Shown: positions 9,215 through 18,363 of the stretch, in pieces
Position numbering within the stretch: the stretch's first letter is position 1
How the letters are laid out: the number at the start of each line of letters is the position of its first letter
Origin: Phaeobacter sp. J2-8
GTDB lineage: Bacteria; Pseudomonadota; Alphaproteobacteria; Rhodobacterales; Rhodobacteraceae
Reading direction: 5' to 3'
Length of the DNA: 64,000 bases
Assembly (NCBI RefSeq): GCF_022867865.1
Contig: NZ_JALIEC010000001.1
Span: 602,501-666,500, forward strand
The notes under the pieces: generated by a model
What the model saw: the letters and a program-made list of their open reading frames with translations, nothing else
The model's database searches: none
Told to the model about the DNA's origin: nothing
Position numbers and translations under genes: made by a program

Positions 9215-10768
9215 ATGCTGCTTGACCTGACGCGGCACAACCGCAAAGACAAAACACCCAGCCGCCACATGACACCGGCGGATGGCACGCCGCGGTTCTG
9301 TCCCTGGATCGAGGACAGCATGACCATCCTGTCGGATGGCACCGTGACCTGTGGGCTGGATGATTCCGACGGGCTGCGCAGCTTTGGCTCGGTACACGAA
9401 CAATCCCTGCCAGAGATCTTTGCCAACCCCGAATATCAGCGTCTGCGCGACGGGCTGAAAAAGGGCCAGAAATGTCGCGATTGTGCGCTTTATCAACCGC
9501 TGACCGGCCCACGCCCGCAGCGCCCTCGGCTACCGCGCAAGCTGGTGGTTGAACCCACCGTGCGCTGCAATCTGCGCTGTCCGCAAAGCGCGTGTTTTGC
9601 CAACAACAGCCGCGATCACAAGACCCGCGACAGCGATGATCTGCCGCGGGATGTGCTTGACCGGGCGCTGGCGCAACTGGGGGATGGACTGGAGGAGGTC
9701 TATTTCTTCAACTACGGCGATCCATTCATGCATCGCGATGCCCCCAAGATGATCGGCGACATCCGCCGCCACAGCCCCGGCGCCAAAATCGTGACCAGCA
9801 CCAATGGCATTCCACTGGCCGCCAAACACAAGGCGCAACAGGTGGTTGAAAGCGGGCTGGATCATATCGTCTTTACCATCAGCGGTATGACCCAGGACAG
9901 CTATGCGCGCTATCACGTCAATGGTCGGCTGGAAAGCGCCCTGCGCGGAATGCGCAACGTGGTCGAGGCCCGCCGCGCCGTCGGCACAACCCGCCCGCAT
10001 ATCTCGTGGCGCTATCTGGGGTTTCGCTGGACCGACGGGTTTGACGATCTGGATGCCGCGCTGGAATTGGCCGAAGATTTGGGCATCAACGATTTCAGCA
10101 TCTATCTGACCCATATCCCCGAAGATAGCTGGTCTTACCGCCTGGCCGAAGGCAGCTATGGCTACAGCCGCTATCGGCCTTGGATCAATGTCGCCTATGG
10201 CTATAACCGCCCGCCTGCCCCGGTGGACGGCCTGTTCCCACCCGAGGATCTGCCGAAATTCGGGCGCGCCCGCTGGACCAACTGGCATGGTCGCCCCAGC
10301 GTGACGATCCGGGATGGCAAGATCACGTTTTCCCTTTCCACCAACAGCCCCGCCGCCGCCTCCGAAGCGCCGGGCCCGGATTCGTCGGGCTCCAATTCTT
10401 CGAGCTCCGTTTCTTCAGGTACCGAGATTTTCCTGCGCACGCCATGGCGACGGCTGTACAAGATCACCGTGCCCTATTGCGCCTGGGGCAATGTCACGTT
10501 GGATGTGCCGACCAGTTGGTGGTCGCAGGGTGAAATCACTGTTGATCTGTTCTGTCCCAACGCCTGGTTTCCCGCGGATTGGCTGGGGGTCGAGGACTAT
10601 CGCTGTCTTGGTGTTCTGATCGCGCAGACCCCGGGCGGGACCCTGCCACAACAGCAAATACCGCTGCGCCCCGCCAGCTTTCGCGACTGCCACGCCTTTG
10701 TCCGGCTCGTGCCGCCCGCAACGCTGGTGCCCGTGGCCTCGGCGTTGTTCCATCACAAAACGGATTGA
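9215..10768 (+). CDS. Radical SAM protein with N-terminal SPASM-like cysteines
   Basis: 517 residues from the ATG at 9215 (GAGG upstream; the TTG at 9197 is in the terminator). The N-terminal 90 residues resemble a SPASM segment (FCPW...DGTVTCGLDD...CRDCALY) that would bind an auxiliary iron-sulfur cluster. The radical SAM motif follows as CNLRCPQSAC, i.e. C-x3-C-x4-C, one residue longer than the canonical C-x3-C-x2-C by two positions, then YFFNYGDPFMH and STNG strands of the TIM barrel. The C-terminal 180 residues are unrecognised and include a Ser-rich linker near 390-405. Substrate unknown. SPASM before the radical SAM core is an unusual order, seen in some glycosylation-linked members of the family. 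Confidence 0.75.
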   Translation: MLLDLTRHNRKDKTPSRHMTPADGTPRFCPWIEDSMTILSDGTVTCGLDDSDGLRSFGSVHEQSLPEIFANPEYQRLRDGLKKGQKCRDCALYQPLTGPRPQRPRLPRKLVVEPTVRCNLRCPQSACFANNSRDHKTRDSDDLPRDVLDRALAQLGDGLEEVYFFNYGDPFMHRDAPKMIGDIRRHSPGAKIVTSTNGIPLAAKHKAQQVVESGLDHIVFTISGMTQDSYARYHVNGRLESALRGMRNVVEARRAVGTTRPHISWRYLGFRWTDGFDDLDAALELAEDLGINDFSIYLTHIPEDSWSYRLAEGSYGYSRYRPWINVAYGYNRPPAPVDGLFPPEDLPKFGRARWTNWHGRPSVTIRDGKITFSLSTNSPAAASEAPGPDSSGSNSSSSVSSGTEIFLRTPWRRLYKITVPYCAWGNVTLDVPTSWWSQGEITVDLFCPNAWFPADWLGVEDYRCLGVLIAQTPGGTLPQQQIPLRPASFRDCHAFVRLVPPATLVPVASALFHHKTD

Positions 10769-10929
10769 CCAGGCCGATTGCCATGCGCTATCCCGATGGC
10801 GTCACCAGCCCGTCATCGTAAGAAAGTCGGAAAAATCCAGCTTCCGTCGCTACTTTCCCCACGAACAACTGTTTTTAGCGGGATGTTTGGAGCGCATGAC
10901 GCTCGCTTTTGTGAACATACAGCCATCTC

Positions 10930-11601
10930 TCAGGCCGAAAACGAATGTTCCACAAGCCGCTCGACCGCATTGATATGTTCAAGCGTTCGGGCTTTGGCCA
11001 ATTCGACATCGCCGGTTTTGATGCAGTCCAGAATTTCACGGTGCTCTTTCTCGGCCTGTGCACCGTATTCGTGGTTGGTCCACAGGACGCAGGAATACCG
11101 ATCTGCCTTGCGGTACAGGCGTTCGATGAACTCAATCAGCAGATCGTTGCCACAGGGTTTATAAAGGCACAGGTGAAATTCCCAGTTCAGTCGCACCGAG
11201 GTCAGGCTGTCACTCGCGCCCGAGGCTTTCTTGATGATGTTTTCTGCATCTTTTAACTCGACCTCAGAAATCTGAGAAATCGCCTGCTCAATCGCCATGG
11301 GCTCAAGCTTGCGGCGCAGGCTCCAGATGTTGCGCAGCTCTTCCAGGCTGATACTGGCGACGAACGCACCGCGGTTGGCGATTTGTTCGACCAGCCCCTC
11401 AAACCGAAGGGTCTGAAGGGCTTCGCGCACGGGGATGTGGCTAACGCCAAACTGGTTTGCAATGTCGTTCTGACGCAGCTGCATTCCCGTGGAATACTCA
11501 CCTGATAGAACCCGCTCGCGCAACGCCTGACAAATTCGATCCGTTGTCGAGCCGGATGATTTGGAAGCAGACGAGGCTTTTGTCGCGGACATTTGGTTCA
11601 T
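10930..11601 (-). CDS. GntR-family regulator (FadR/FCD type)
   Basis: 223 residues. A winged HTH spans about 20-85 (RICQALRERVLSGEYSTG...GVSHIPVREALQTLRFEGLV) and an FCD effector domain about 95-215, with metal-site histidines in NWEFHLCLY and EKEHREIL. It follows the three nitrile hydratase subunit genes, overlapping the last by 4 bp, so it is co-transcribed with them. It probably represses the divergent operons through the palindrome at 12958-12973, with the ligand being a pathway acid. That regulatory link is inferred. Confidence 0.88.
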   Translation of the reverse strand: MNQMSATKASSASKSSGSTTDRICQALRERVLSGEYSTGMQLRQNDIANQFGVSHIPVREALQTLRFEGLVEQIANRGAFVASISLEELRNIWSLRRKLEPMAIEQAISQISEVELKDAENIIKKASGASDSLTSVRLNWEFHLCLYKPCGNDLLIEFIERLYRKADRYSCVLWTNHEYGAQAEKEHREILDCIKTGDVELAKARTLEHINAVERLVEHSFSA

Positions 11602-12218
11602 ATACTCACGTTGGTGACGCCGATCATGCTATCACGGGTGACCAGTTCGGCAAGTTCCGGTTCCGAAAAGTTCTCGGTCCCTGCTGGGCGTTTGGGTAGG
11701 ACCAAATACCGGCAATCTGCTGTGCTGTCCACCACTCGCAGGTTTGTGCCTTCAGGTAGAGAGGTGCCAAACTCCTTCAGAACTTCGCGTGGTTCCACCA
11801 CTACGCGAGACCGGTAGTTGCGCGATTTGTACCACACGGGCGGCGGGCCAAGGATAGGACGTGGGTAACAAGAACAGAGCGTGCAAACTACGACGTGGTG
11901 CAGATCGTCGGTATTCTCCAGAAGCAGGAACACCGGATAGGGGGGCATGGAAATGCCGAGCTGCGCGGCGGCGGCTGGCAGATCCTCGCGCGCGAGTTCC
12001 AGAAATTTCAGGTCCGTCCAGCAACGGGCCACCAGACGGGCGCCTTCGGTTGGGTTGCGTCCCTCCATGTCTTCGATTTGGGCGGTGACTTCGTCTGAGG
12101 TCAGCAGCCCGCTTTTGTCCAGCTCGCTCAGAACTTGATCCAACAGTCTCTTGAAGGCAGGTCTGGGCTCGGCGTGGTCACGCGACAGTGGATGGGGGTG
12201 GGAATGATCGTGGGGCAA
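11598..12218 (-). CDS. Nitrile hydratase alpha subunit, cobalt type (or thiocyanate hydrolase gamma)
   Basis: 206 residues. The metal-binding claw V-C112-T-L-C115-S-C117-Y is present; Thr after the first Cys marks the cobalt (low-spin Co(III)) form. It is followed by RPILGPPPVWYKSRNYR and RVVVEPREVL, conserved in the family. The N-terminus is His-rich (MPHDHSHPHP), as in several cobalt nitrile hydratases. The enzyme hydrates nitriles to amides in the cytoplasm. Its partner beta subunit is encoded as two separate genes just upstream. The nearby amidase favours nitrile over thiocyanate as substrate. Confidence 0.85.
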   Translation of the reverse strand: MPHDHSHPHPLSRDHAEPRPAFKRLLDQVLSELDKSGLLTSDEVTAQIEDMEGRNPTEGARLVARCWTDLKFLELAREDLPAAAAQLGISMPPYPVFLLLENTDDLHHVVVCTLCSCYPRPILGPPPVWYKSRNYRSRVVVEPREVLKEFGTSLPEGTNLRVVDSTADCRYLVLPKRPAGTENFSEPELAELVTRDSMIGVTNVSI

Positions 12219-12221
12219 TTC

Positions 12222-12545
12222 TTATGTGTCCTTTGTAACCTTGCGAAGCCAATGCTCGTAAACTTCGACCTGCAGCATGTCGGTGCCGTCACCAGTGTAA
12301 TGATCCCACAGCTCGGACAGGTTGAATTCAATCCAATAGAGCGGGGATTCCGGCAACCCACTGCCGCCATAGGCCAGATCTTCGGGATTCTTGTGGCTGC
12401 CGATACAGGACACGACGGTGCCATAGGCACCCCGCACATAAAGCGGTGTGCGGCAATGCCCGAGCGATTCATCGTTGATCACCTGCACCCGCTGGCCGTC
12501 AGCGAATTTCGGCGGCACAGGATAATGTGTTGAAACAGATGTCAT
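12222..12545 (-). CDS. Nitrile hydratase beta subunit, C-terminal half as a separate gene
   Basis: 107 residues from the ATG at 12545. It begins VSTHYPVPPKFADGQRVQV and contains HCRTPLYVRGAYGTVVSCIG and LYWIEFNLSELW, the SH3-like barrel that forms the C-terminal domain of ordinary nitrile hydratase beta subunits. It corresponds to the alpha subunit of thiocyanate hydrolase (ScnA) or a subunit of toyocamycin nitrile hydratase. It ends 4 nt before the metal-subunit gene and starts 7 nt after the N-terminal half. The longer frame to 12596 would overlap the preceding gene and is not preferred. Confidence 0.8.
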   Translation of the reverse strand: MTSVSTHYPVPPKFADGQRVQVINDESLGHCRTPLYVRGAYGTVVSCIGSHKNPEDLAYGGSGLPESPLYWIEFNLSELWDHYTGDGTDMLQVEVYEHWLRKVTKDT

Positions 12546-12552
12546 GGCCACC

Positions 12553-12843
12553 TCAACTGCTGGCTTTAGGGATATCAAACGCGTCCGCGTCCACATGCCC
12601 CTTTTCGATCAGCAACAGCGCGATCGCCTTGAGCCAACGCTCGTAATAGCTCAGCCCGAAATAGTCTGCTTGCGAAAAGCTTTCGACGGTGCGGCGCACT
12701 TCGTCCATCTTGAAGGCCGCTTTTTGCGGACCGGTCAGCAGCACATAAAGTGCATCTACCCGCTTGTCGAAAAAGGTCAGTTCGTGATCGGTCTGGTCAA
12801 TCTTCCCTGCGGGAAGCCCGCCGAGATCGTGTGTGCGTTCCAT
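12553..12843 (-). CDS. Nitrile hydratase beta subunit, N-terminal half as a separate gene
   Basis: 96 residues starting MERTHDLGGLPAGKID, the form of the beta-subunit N-terminus (M-x-x-x-HDLGG). It also has SYYERWLKAIALLLIEKG, the conserved helical segment. It corresponds to ScnB of thiocyanate hydrolase. It is the first gene of a leftward operon: N-half, C-half, metal subunit, GntR. The order matches scnB-scnA-scnC of Thiobacillus. No separate nitrile hydratase activator gene is visible nearby. Confidence 0.8.
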   Translation of the reverse strand: MERTHDLGGLPAGKIDQTDHELTFFDKRVDALYVLLTGPQKAAFKMDEVRRTVESFSQADYFGLSYYERWLKAIALLLIEKGHVDADAFDIPKASS

Positions 12844-12957
12844 TTTTCGCCTTTCATTTTGTCAGCGGCCGAGATGACAGCTTGTTTTCTGGGCACTTCC
12901 TTCTTCGCGACAGCGTACGCGATTTCAGGTTCCCAAAACACACTTGAAATAATATAT

Positions 12958-12973
12958 TATATGATATCGTATA
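12958..12973. promoter_or_regulatory. Palindromic operator candidate between divergent operons
   Basis: TATATGATATCGTATA is a 16-bp palindrome with one mismatched pair, centred on GATATC. It lies in an AT-rich stretch 45 bp before the amidase start and about 115 bp before the leftward operon. Size and symmetry fit a GntR/FCD dimer site; binding by the local GntR protein is inferred. Confidence 0.55.
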
Positions 12974-13017
12974 TAATAATTGATAGCAATATCGGCACTC
13001 TGCCAGTTGAGGGAACG

Positions 13018-14247
13018 ATGAATACTCAGTCGAAAACCGTGTCATTCGAAGAGGTTGAGGTCCATTTGAAGGCTTTTGTTCATTTGGCGGATGACGTGGA
13101 TCTTTCGGTAGTTCCCGCCAAAGCGCAGGCTGATTTACCGCTTTCGCAGGCAACGTTGGCTGTCAAAGATCTGTTCGACGTTCAGGGTATGCCCACCGGA
13201 TGCGGGTCTCCGATCTATACGGGGGCCGTTCCAAGCCAGTCCGCCGAAGTGGTGCGCCGTGCTGAGCGGGCGGGTGTCAAGATTGCGGGGAAAACGGTCA
13301 CGACAGAATTTGCGACCTTTGAGCCCGGGCCTACCACCAATCCACAGAATATGGCCTATACGCCGGGCGGGTCTTCCAGTGGTTCCGCTGCTTCGGTTGG
13401 GGCGGGATTGGTTTCGCACGGGATTGGCACGCAAACGGCGGGATCGGTCATTCGCCCTGCAGCATATTGTGGTGTCGTGGGTTTTCTACCCACCATGGGC
13501 AGCGTCAGCCGTACCGGGCTCAAGGTCGTTTCGCCGTCTTTGGATCGGGTCGGGGTTTTCGCCCGCAGCGTCAGCGCCGCCCGCAGGTTGGGCGAGGAAA
13601 TTGCAGATCTGCCTGTGTTCGCATCGCTTGACGAAGGCCCCAAGAGAATTGGTTTTTTCGACGATGCAACTTGGGCGGAGGCAGACAGCTATACTCAGGA
13701 CACGCTGCGCAGCTTCAAGGCCAAGGTTCGGGAGGACGGCGAAAACGTTGTCGATCTAGGCAAAGGTCAGCGTCTGTTCGACCTGATCGACGCGCAATGC
13801 GACGTGATGGCTTATGAGGTTCTTAAGTCGCTGGAACACGAGCTGACAAACCACAGCGCGCTGATCTCGGACCAGTTGCGCACATACTGCCAAGAGGCGG
13901 CCAACATCACGGCGGATCAATATGCTGGCGCTTTGGAAGTGGGGCAGGCCGGTCGCCTCTGGATAGAGGCGCTGTTTGCCGATCTGGATGCGATTGCGTC
14001 CCCTTCCGCCAAGACCCTGCCGCCAAAGGGGCTGGGTAGTACCGGCGACCCTTACGTCAATCGTGCGTGGTCGCTGCTGTATTTGCCCTGCATCACGCTT
14101 CCAACGGCCCCGTTGCACGACAATCTGAAAGGCGCGGTTCAACTCGTGGCTGGCTTTGGTCAGGACCAACGCCTGCTTGATCTCGCCGCCCGCTTCGAGC
14201 CGGGCATGGCCCAGATCGGGCGCGAAAACTCACAACAAGAAGTCTGA
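13018..14247 (+). CDS. Amidase-signature family amidase
   Basis: 409 residues. Lys50 (AVKDLFDVQG), the Gly/Ser stretch GGSSSGSAASV near 117-127 with the cis-Ser, and Ser143 (GTQTAGSVIRPAAYCG) form the Ser-cisSer-Lys triad. It hydrolyses an amide to acid and ammonia. The start at 13018 has GAGGGA upstream; a longer open frame back to 12544 runs across the divergent promoter and is rejected. It is the first gene of a rightward operon with the TRAP transporter and is the likely second step after nitrile hydratase. Confidence 0.88.
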   Translation: MNTQSKTVSFEEVEVHLKAFVHLADDVDLSVVPAKAQADLPLSQATLAVKDLFDVQGMPTGCGSPIYTGAVPSQSAEVVRRAERAGVKIAGKTVTTEFATFEPGPTTNPQNMAYTPGGSSSGSAASVGAGLVSHGIGTQTAGSVIRPAAYCGVVGFLPTMGSVSRTGLKVVSPSLDRVGVFARSVSAARRLGEEIADLPVFASLDEGPKRIGFFDDATWAEADSYTQDTLRSFKAKVREDGENVVDLGKGQRLFDLIDAQCDVMAYEVLKSLEHELTNHSALISDQLRTYCQEAANITADQYAGALEVGQAGRLWIEALFADLDAIASPSAKTLPPKGLGSTGDPYVNRAWSLLYLPCITLPTAPLHDNLKGAVQLVAGFGQDQRLLDLAARFEPGMAQIGRENSQQEV

Positions 14248-14287
14248 GAGAATCGGATCCAACCACATCAATAGAGAGGACTAAAAC

Positions 14288-15373
14288 ATGGACAGAAGAC
14301 AAATTTTGACTGGTGGTGCAGCGGCACTTGGCGGAGCGGCGCTGGCCGCGCCTACCGTGGCCCGCGCGCAAGAGACATTCAACTGGAAGATGACGACGGC
14401 CTATCCGCCCAGCCTGCCGATGTATTCGGTCGGCCCTGGCAGCCTGACAGATTTGACCGATCGCATTCGCGCCATGTCCGGTGGGCGTTTGAACATCGAA
14501 GTGTTCCATGGCGGCGAGTTGGTTCCACCTTTTGAAGGTTTCGACGCGGCGCAGTCGGGCATCGTCGAATGCAACGGCTGGGTATCCTATTTTGGCGCGG
14601 GCAAACGCCCTTGGGCGCAGTTCCTTGGCGGCGTACCGTTTGGTATGAACTACCAAGGCCAGAACGCCTGGATGTATGAAGGCGGCGGGCTTGATCTGTG
14701 GCAAGAGCTTTATGCGGACATCGGCATGGTGCCTTTTCCTTGCGGTAATACTGGCGTGCAGATGACCGGTTGGTTCAAGGAAGAGGTCAACACACTGGAA
14801 GATCTGCAAGGTCTGCAGATGCGCATTCCTGGCCTATCTAGCCGTATCTATGCAGCTGTCGGTGTTGATGTAAAACTGCTACCGCCAGCAGAGATTTTCC
14901 CGGCGCTGGAACGTGGCGTTATTCAAGCAGCTGAATGGGTGGGCCCTGCGCAGGATAAAATCTTGGGGCTGCACAATGCAGCGTCCTATTATTATACCAC
15001 CGGCTGGTCCGAACCAAACAACGTGGTTGAATTTGCTGTCAACAAGTCTGCATGGGAAAGCCTGCCCGAAGATCTGCAGCATATTGTACGCAACGCATGT
15101 GCGTCTACCAATGTGCGCTCACAGGCTTGGTCGGAGGCCGTCAACGGCGAAGCTCTGAAAGATCTGGTTGAAAACCATGGCACCCAGCTGCGCATTCTGT
15201 CTGACGAAATCCTCAATGGTCTGAAAGACGCCACACCAGGTGTGCTAGAAGAACTTGGATCGGGCGATCCGCTGTTTGCCCGCGTGCGTGACCATTACTT
15301 TGACTTCAAGGCCAAGCATGATGCTTGGACAGATGTCAGCGAGGGCCAATGGCACCGCCGCATTCGAGGGTGA
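14288..15373 (+). CDS. TRAP transporter substrate-binding protein (DctP/TakP-like)
   Basis: 361 residues with a Tat-type leader (MDRRQILTGGAAALGGAALA, cleavage after VARAQ or nearby), so it is exported folded to the periplasm. The core fits DctP: TDLTDRIRAMSGGRLNIEVF, an arginine in LQMRIPG that usually binds the ligand carboxylate, and AAEWVGPAQDK, which resembles TakP-type binders of 2-oxo acids. It delivers an organic acid or related anion to the membrane pair that follows. A GAGAGGA site precedes the ATG. Confidence 0.88.
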   Translation: MDRRQILTGGAAALGGAALAAPTVARAQETFNWKMTTAYPPSLPMYSVGPGSLTDLTDRIRAMSGGRLNIEVFHGGELVPPFEGFDAAQSGIVECNGWVSYFGAGKRPWAQFLGGVPFGMNYQGQNAWMYEGGGLDLWQELYADIGMVPFPCGNTGVQMTGWFKEEVNTLEDLQGLQMRIPGLSSRIYAAVGVDVKLLPPAEIFPALERGVIQAAEWVGPAQDKILGLHNAASYYYTTGWSEPNNVVEFAVNKSAWESLPEDLQHIVRNACASTNVRSQAWSEAVNGEALKDLVENHGTQLRILSDEILNGLKDATPGVLEELGSGDPLFARVRDHYFDFKAKHDAWTDVSEGQWHRRIRG

Positions 15374-15897
15374 GCGCCTTGCAGGTTCTTTTGAAACTTG
15401 CCGGAATTTGCGAAATTGTTGTGGCCTTCCTTGGGAAGGTCGCAATGATCTGCGTTTTCGGGATCATCGTGACGGTCACGGCGAATGTGCTCGTTCGATA
15501 TTTGTTTGGGATCGGCACGGTCTGGACGCAGGAATTGGAATGGCATTTCCTCGCCGTTGTCGCAACTCTTGGGGTGGCTTACACCTATCAGAAAGGCGAA
15601 CATGTACGGGTCGATATCATCTATAAACCCGCCGGCCCGCGCACCCGGGCCGCGATTGACCTGGCAGCGGCGCTGTCGCTTTTTGTAATTGCGATTTTAA
15701 TCTGCAACTACACCATCCCTTACGTCCAACAATCCTGGCGTAGCCTTGAAGGGTCTGCGGATCCGGGCGGTCTGCCTATGCGTTACGCTTTGAAAGCCAC
15801 AATCGTTGTAGGTTTCATGAGCTTGTTGTTGCAGGCCGCGGCTGAAACAATTCGAAACGCCCACATTCTGATCTCAGGCGAAGTGGAGACCAAGTGA
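15370..15897 (+). CDS. TRAP transporter small membrane subunit (DctQ)
   Basis: 175 residues, four hydrophobic segments (about 8-40, 50-70, 92-115 and 138-160 of the reading) with the family signature LVRYLFGIGTVWTQELEW. The start is GTG at 15370, which overlaps the dctP stop as GTGA, showing translational coupling. The ATG at 15325 would place 15 residues inside dctP and is not preferred. Confidence 0.85.
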   Translation: MSALQVLLKLAGICEIVVAFLGKVAMICVFGIIVTVTANVLVRYLFGIGTVWTQELEWHFLAVVATLGVAYTYQKGEHVRVDIIYKPAGPRTRAAIDLAAALSLFVIAILICNYTIPYVQQSWRSLEGSADPGGLPMRYALKATIVVGFMSLLLQAAAETIRNAHILISGEVETK

Positions 15898-17213
15898 TGG
15901 AATTGCAAATTATGATGATGCTGGGCGCCTTTTTCGTGTTGCTCATCATCGGGTTTCCCGTGGCGATCGCTATTGCTGTGTCGGGCTTCGTGTTTGGCTT
16001 TACCGGGTTTGAGGGCAAATTGTTCGCGCTTGTGCCGCACCGAATTTACGGAGTTATTACCAAGTATGAATTCATCGCCATTCCGTTATTTGTGTTCATG
16101 GGCGTGGCGCTGGAGCGATCTAAGATTGCGGAAGATCTGCTGACCGTCATCGGTTATGCGATGGGTGGACTGCGCGGTGGGTTGGGTATTGCCATCGTTT
16201 TTTGCGGCGTGTTGCTGGGGGCAGCCACGGGGATCGTAGGGGCCACAATCGTGACTCTGACGCTACTCACGCTGCCGATCTTGCTGCAGCGGGGATATTC
16301 CAAAAGCCTGTCCTGTGGGTTGATCTGCGCTTCTGGCACTTTGGGGCAAATTATTCCACCTAGCTTGGTGTTGATCCTGATGGCAGATATTGTCGGCTTG
16401 TCTGTTGGCACGCTGTTTGCAGCGGCCTTTGTACCAGGCTTGTTATTGTCGGCTTTGTTCGTGGTTTACGTGTTGGGGCTTGCGATCTTCAAACCGGGTA
16501 TGGTGCCCGCGATTGATGCCGAAGAACGCGCGCAGGTGGACGCTAGAAAACTGTTGAAGCAGATGGTCGTCGTCGTTCTGCCCCCGATGGCACTGGTAGT
16601 GTTTGTTCTGGGGTCGATCATTGGTGGTGTCGCTGCCCCAACCGAGGCTGCTTCCATCGGTGCAAGTGGTGCGTTGGCAATTGCCGCACTTTATGGGCGT
16701 CTGAACCTGAAACTGATCCGCGAGACGACGAAAACCACGCTAATAATCTCTAGCATGATCTTCTTTATTCTTCTGGCGTCGCAAGTGTTTTCGATCGCTT
16801 TCCGTGGGTTGGGTGGAGAGCATTTCGTGGAAGAGCTGTTTGCTGGTGTTCCGGGCGAGGTGAATGGTGCGATTTTGTTCCTGTTGTTCATCATCTTTGT
16901 GCTTGGGTTCTTCATGGAATGGATTGAAATCAGCTATATTGCCCTACCGATCATGCTGCCGTTTTTTCAGTCAGCAGGCGTGGATATGGTCTGGTTAGCG
17001 ATGCTGATTGCTGTGATTTTGCAAACTTCTTTCCTGACGCCCCCCTTCGGTTGGTCGCTGTTTTTTCTGCAAGGCGTAGCCCCACCGGAAATTAGGATGA
17101 AAGATATCTATATCGGCGTGATGCCCTTTATCGGGATCCAGCTTCTCGTGGTCGCACTGGTCTTTCTGTTTAGCGACATCGTGCTGTGGTTACCCCGTTT
17201 CATAGGATGGTGA
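15897..17213 (+). CDS. TRAP transporter large membrane subunit (DctM)
   Basis: 438 residues with about twelve hydrophobic segments. Typical DctM features are IPLFVFMGVALERSKIAEDL, GATGIVGATIVTL, and PPSLVLILMADIVGLSVGTLF. It forms the sodium-driven transport channel with DctQ. The start (ATG 15897 or GTG 15894) overlaps the dctQ stop. Confidence 0.9.
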   Translation: MELQIMMMLGAFFVLLIIGFPVAIAIAVSGFVFGFTGFEGKLFALVPHRIYGVITKYEFIAIPLFVFMGVALERSKIAEDLLTVIGYAMGGLRGGLGIAIVFCGVLLGAATGIVGATIVTLTLLTLPILLQRGYSKSLSCGLICASGTLGQIIPPSLVLILMADIVGLSVGTLFAAAFVPGLLLSALFVVYVLGLAIFKPGMVPAIDAEERAQVDARKLLKQMVVVVLPPMALVVFVLGSIIGGVAAPTEAASIGASGALAIAALYGRLNLKLIRETTKTTLIISSMIFFILLASQVFSIAFRGLGGEHFVEELFAGVPGEVNGAILFLLFIIFVLGFFMEWIEISYIALPIMLPFFQSAGVDMVWLAMLIAVILQTSFLTPPFGWSLFFLQGVAPPEIRMKDIYIGVMPFIGIQLLVVALVFLFSDIVLWLPRFIGW

Positions 17214-17217
17214 AGAA

Positions 17218-18351
17218 ATGAAAACTGACCTAGGGCTGACGGTACCTGCGCAAATTGGCATGTCCGTGAAAGACGTCGAAACACCTGCTTTGATAGTGGA
17301 TCTTGATGCCTTCGAACGCAACTTGCGCAAAATGCGCGCTATCGCAGAAAACCACGGAATGGGCTTAAGGGCCCATGCCAAGGCGCACAAAACCGCCGGG
17401 ATTGCGCATCGCCAGATGGAAATCGGCGGCGCGCATGGGTTTTGCTGCCAAAAAGTGTCTGAGGCCGTGGCGCTGGTTGAGGAAGGGATCACGGATATCC
17501 TGATCTCGAACCAGGTCGTGGCCCCAGCCAAGATCGCAAGACTGATCGACCTCGCCAAACACGCGACTGTGCGGGTTTGCGTTGATGACGCCCGCAATGT
17601 CGCTGACCTGTCGGAGGCGGCGGTGGCCGGTGGGGTCAAACTGGGCTGTCTGGTCGAGGTTGACGTTGGTGCCGGACGTTGCGGTGTAAACCCGGGCGCT
17701 GATGCAGCCCGGCTGGCGCAAGAGGTTTCCAATGCGCCCGGCCTGCGATTTGACGGGCTGCAGGCCTACAACGGTTCGGCCCAGCACTGTGTGGACGCGA
17801 CCAGGCGGCAAGCGATGTATGACAGCGTCGAGGCCAAGGTCAGAACTACCCTTGATGCGCTTGGTGAACTGGGACTGGCCTGCGCCATTATCAGCGGCGC
17901 AGGCACAGGCACCTTTCGGAAAGAGGCCGCCTCGGGCGTCTTTACAGAGTTACAGGCTGGAACATATGCGTTGATGGATGCGTCATACATGACGGTGTTG
18001 AACGCCGATCGCGAACAAGAAGTGCCCTTTGAAAATGCCATGTTCCTTTTGTGCACAATTATGTCGGCAGCGCGTCCAGGTATTGTCATTTGCGATGGCG
18101 GGCACAAAAGCCACGCGGTGGATTTAGGTCTCCCCAAATTGGTGGATGTCGATGGGGCAGAGTATGTCGGATGCAATGACGAGCACGGTATGATCCGCGA
18201 TCCTAAGGGACAGCTGGACCTCCATGACCGTATCCGCCTGATCCCCGGGCACTGCGACCCAACCTGTAACCTACATGATTACATCGTGGGTATTCGTGAC
18301 GACGTCGTGGAAACCGTTTGGCCAGTCACGGCCCGCGGCAAACTTTGGTAA
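17218..18351 (+). CDS. PLP-dependent D-threonine/3-hydroxyaspartate aldolase-like enzyme
   Basis: 377 residues of the alanine-racemase-fold DSD1/D-threonine aldolase family. The PLP lysine is K55 in RAHAKAHK. The C-terminal metal site is H345-x-D347 (PGHCDPTCN), as in D-threonine aldolase. CQKVSEA, GAGRCGV and SGAGTGT are conserved blocks. It would cleave a beta-hydroxy-D-amino acid to glycine and an aldehyde or 2-oxo acid, or dehydrate one. It resembles beta-hydroxyaspartate aldolase of Rhodobacteraceae, but the other genes of that cycle are absent. It starts 5 nt after dctM, in the operon. Confidence 0.82.
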   Translation: MKTDLGLTVPAQIGMSVKDVETPALIVDLDAFERNLRKMRAIAENHGMGLRAHAKAHKTAGIAHRQMEIGGAHGFCCQKVSEAVALVEEGITDILISNQVVAPAKIARLIDLAKHATVRVCVDDARNVADLSEAAVAGGVKLGCLVEVDVGAGRCGVNPGADAARLAQEVSNAPGLRFDGLQAYNGSAQHCVDATRRQAMYDSVEAKVRTTLDALGELGLACAIISGAGTGTFRKEAASGVFTELQAGTYALMDASYMTVLNADREQEVPFENAMFLLCTIMSAARPGIVICDGGHKSHAVDLGLPKLVDVDGAEYVGCNDEHGMIRDPKGQLDLHDRIRLIPGHCDPTCNLHDYIVGIRDDVVETVWPVTARGKLW

Positions 18352-18363
18352 AGTGAGGGACAA

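Noticed and set aside
11598-12843. Firm assignment as thiocyanate hydrolase
   Set aside because: The split subunits match it, but the amidase and transporter context favours nitriles and the metal motif does not separate the two.
12544-13017. Upstream extension of the amidase to a 567-residue protein
   Set aside because: The extension crosses the divergent nitrile hydratase gene and the promoter; the ATG at 13018 has a good ribosome-binding site and the normal family start.
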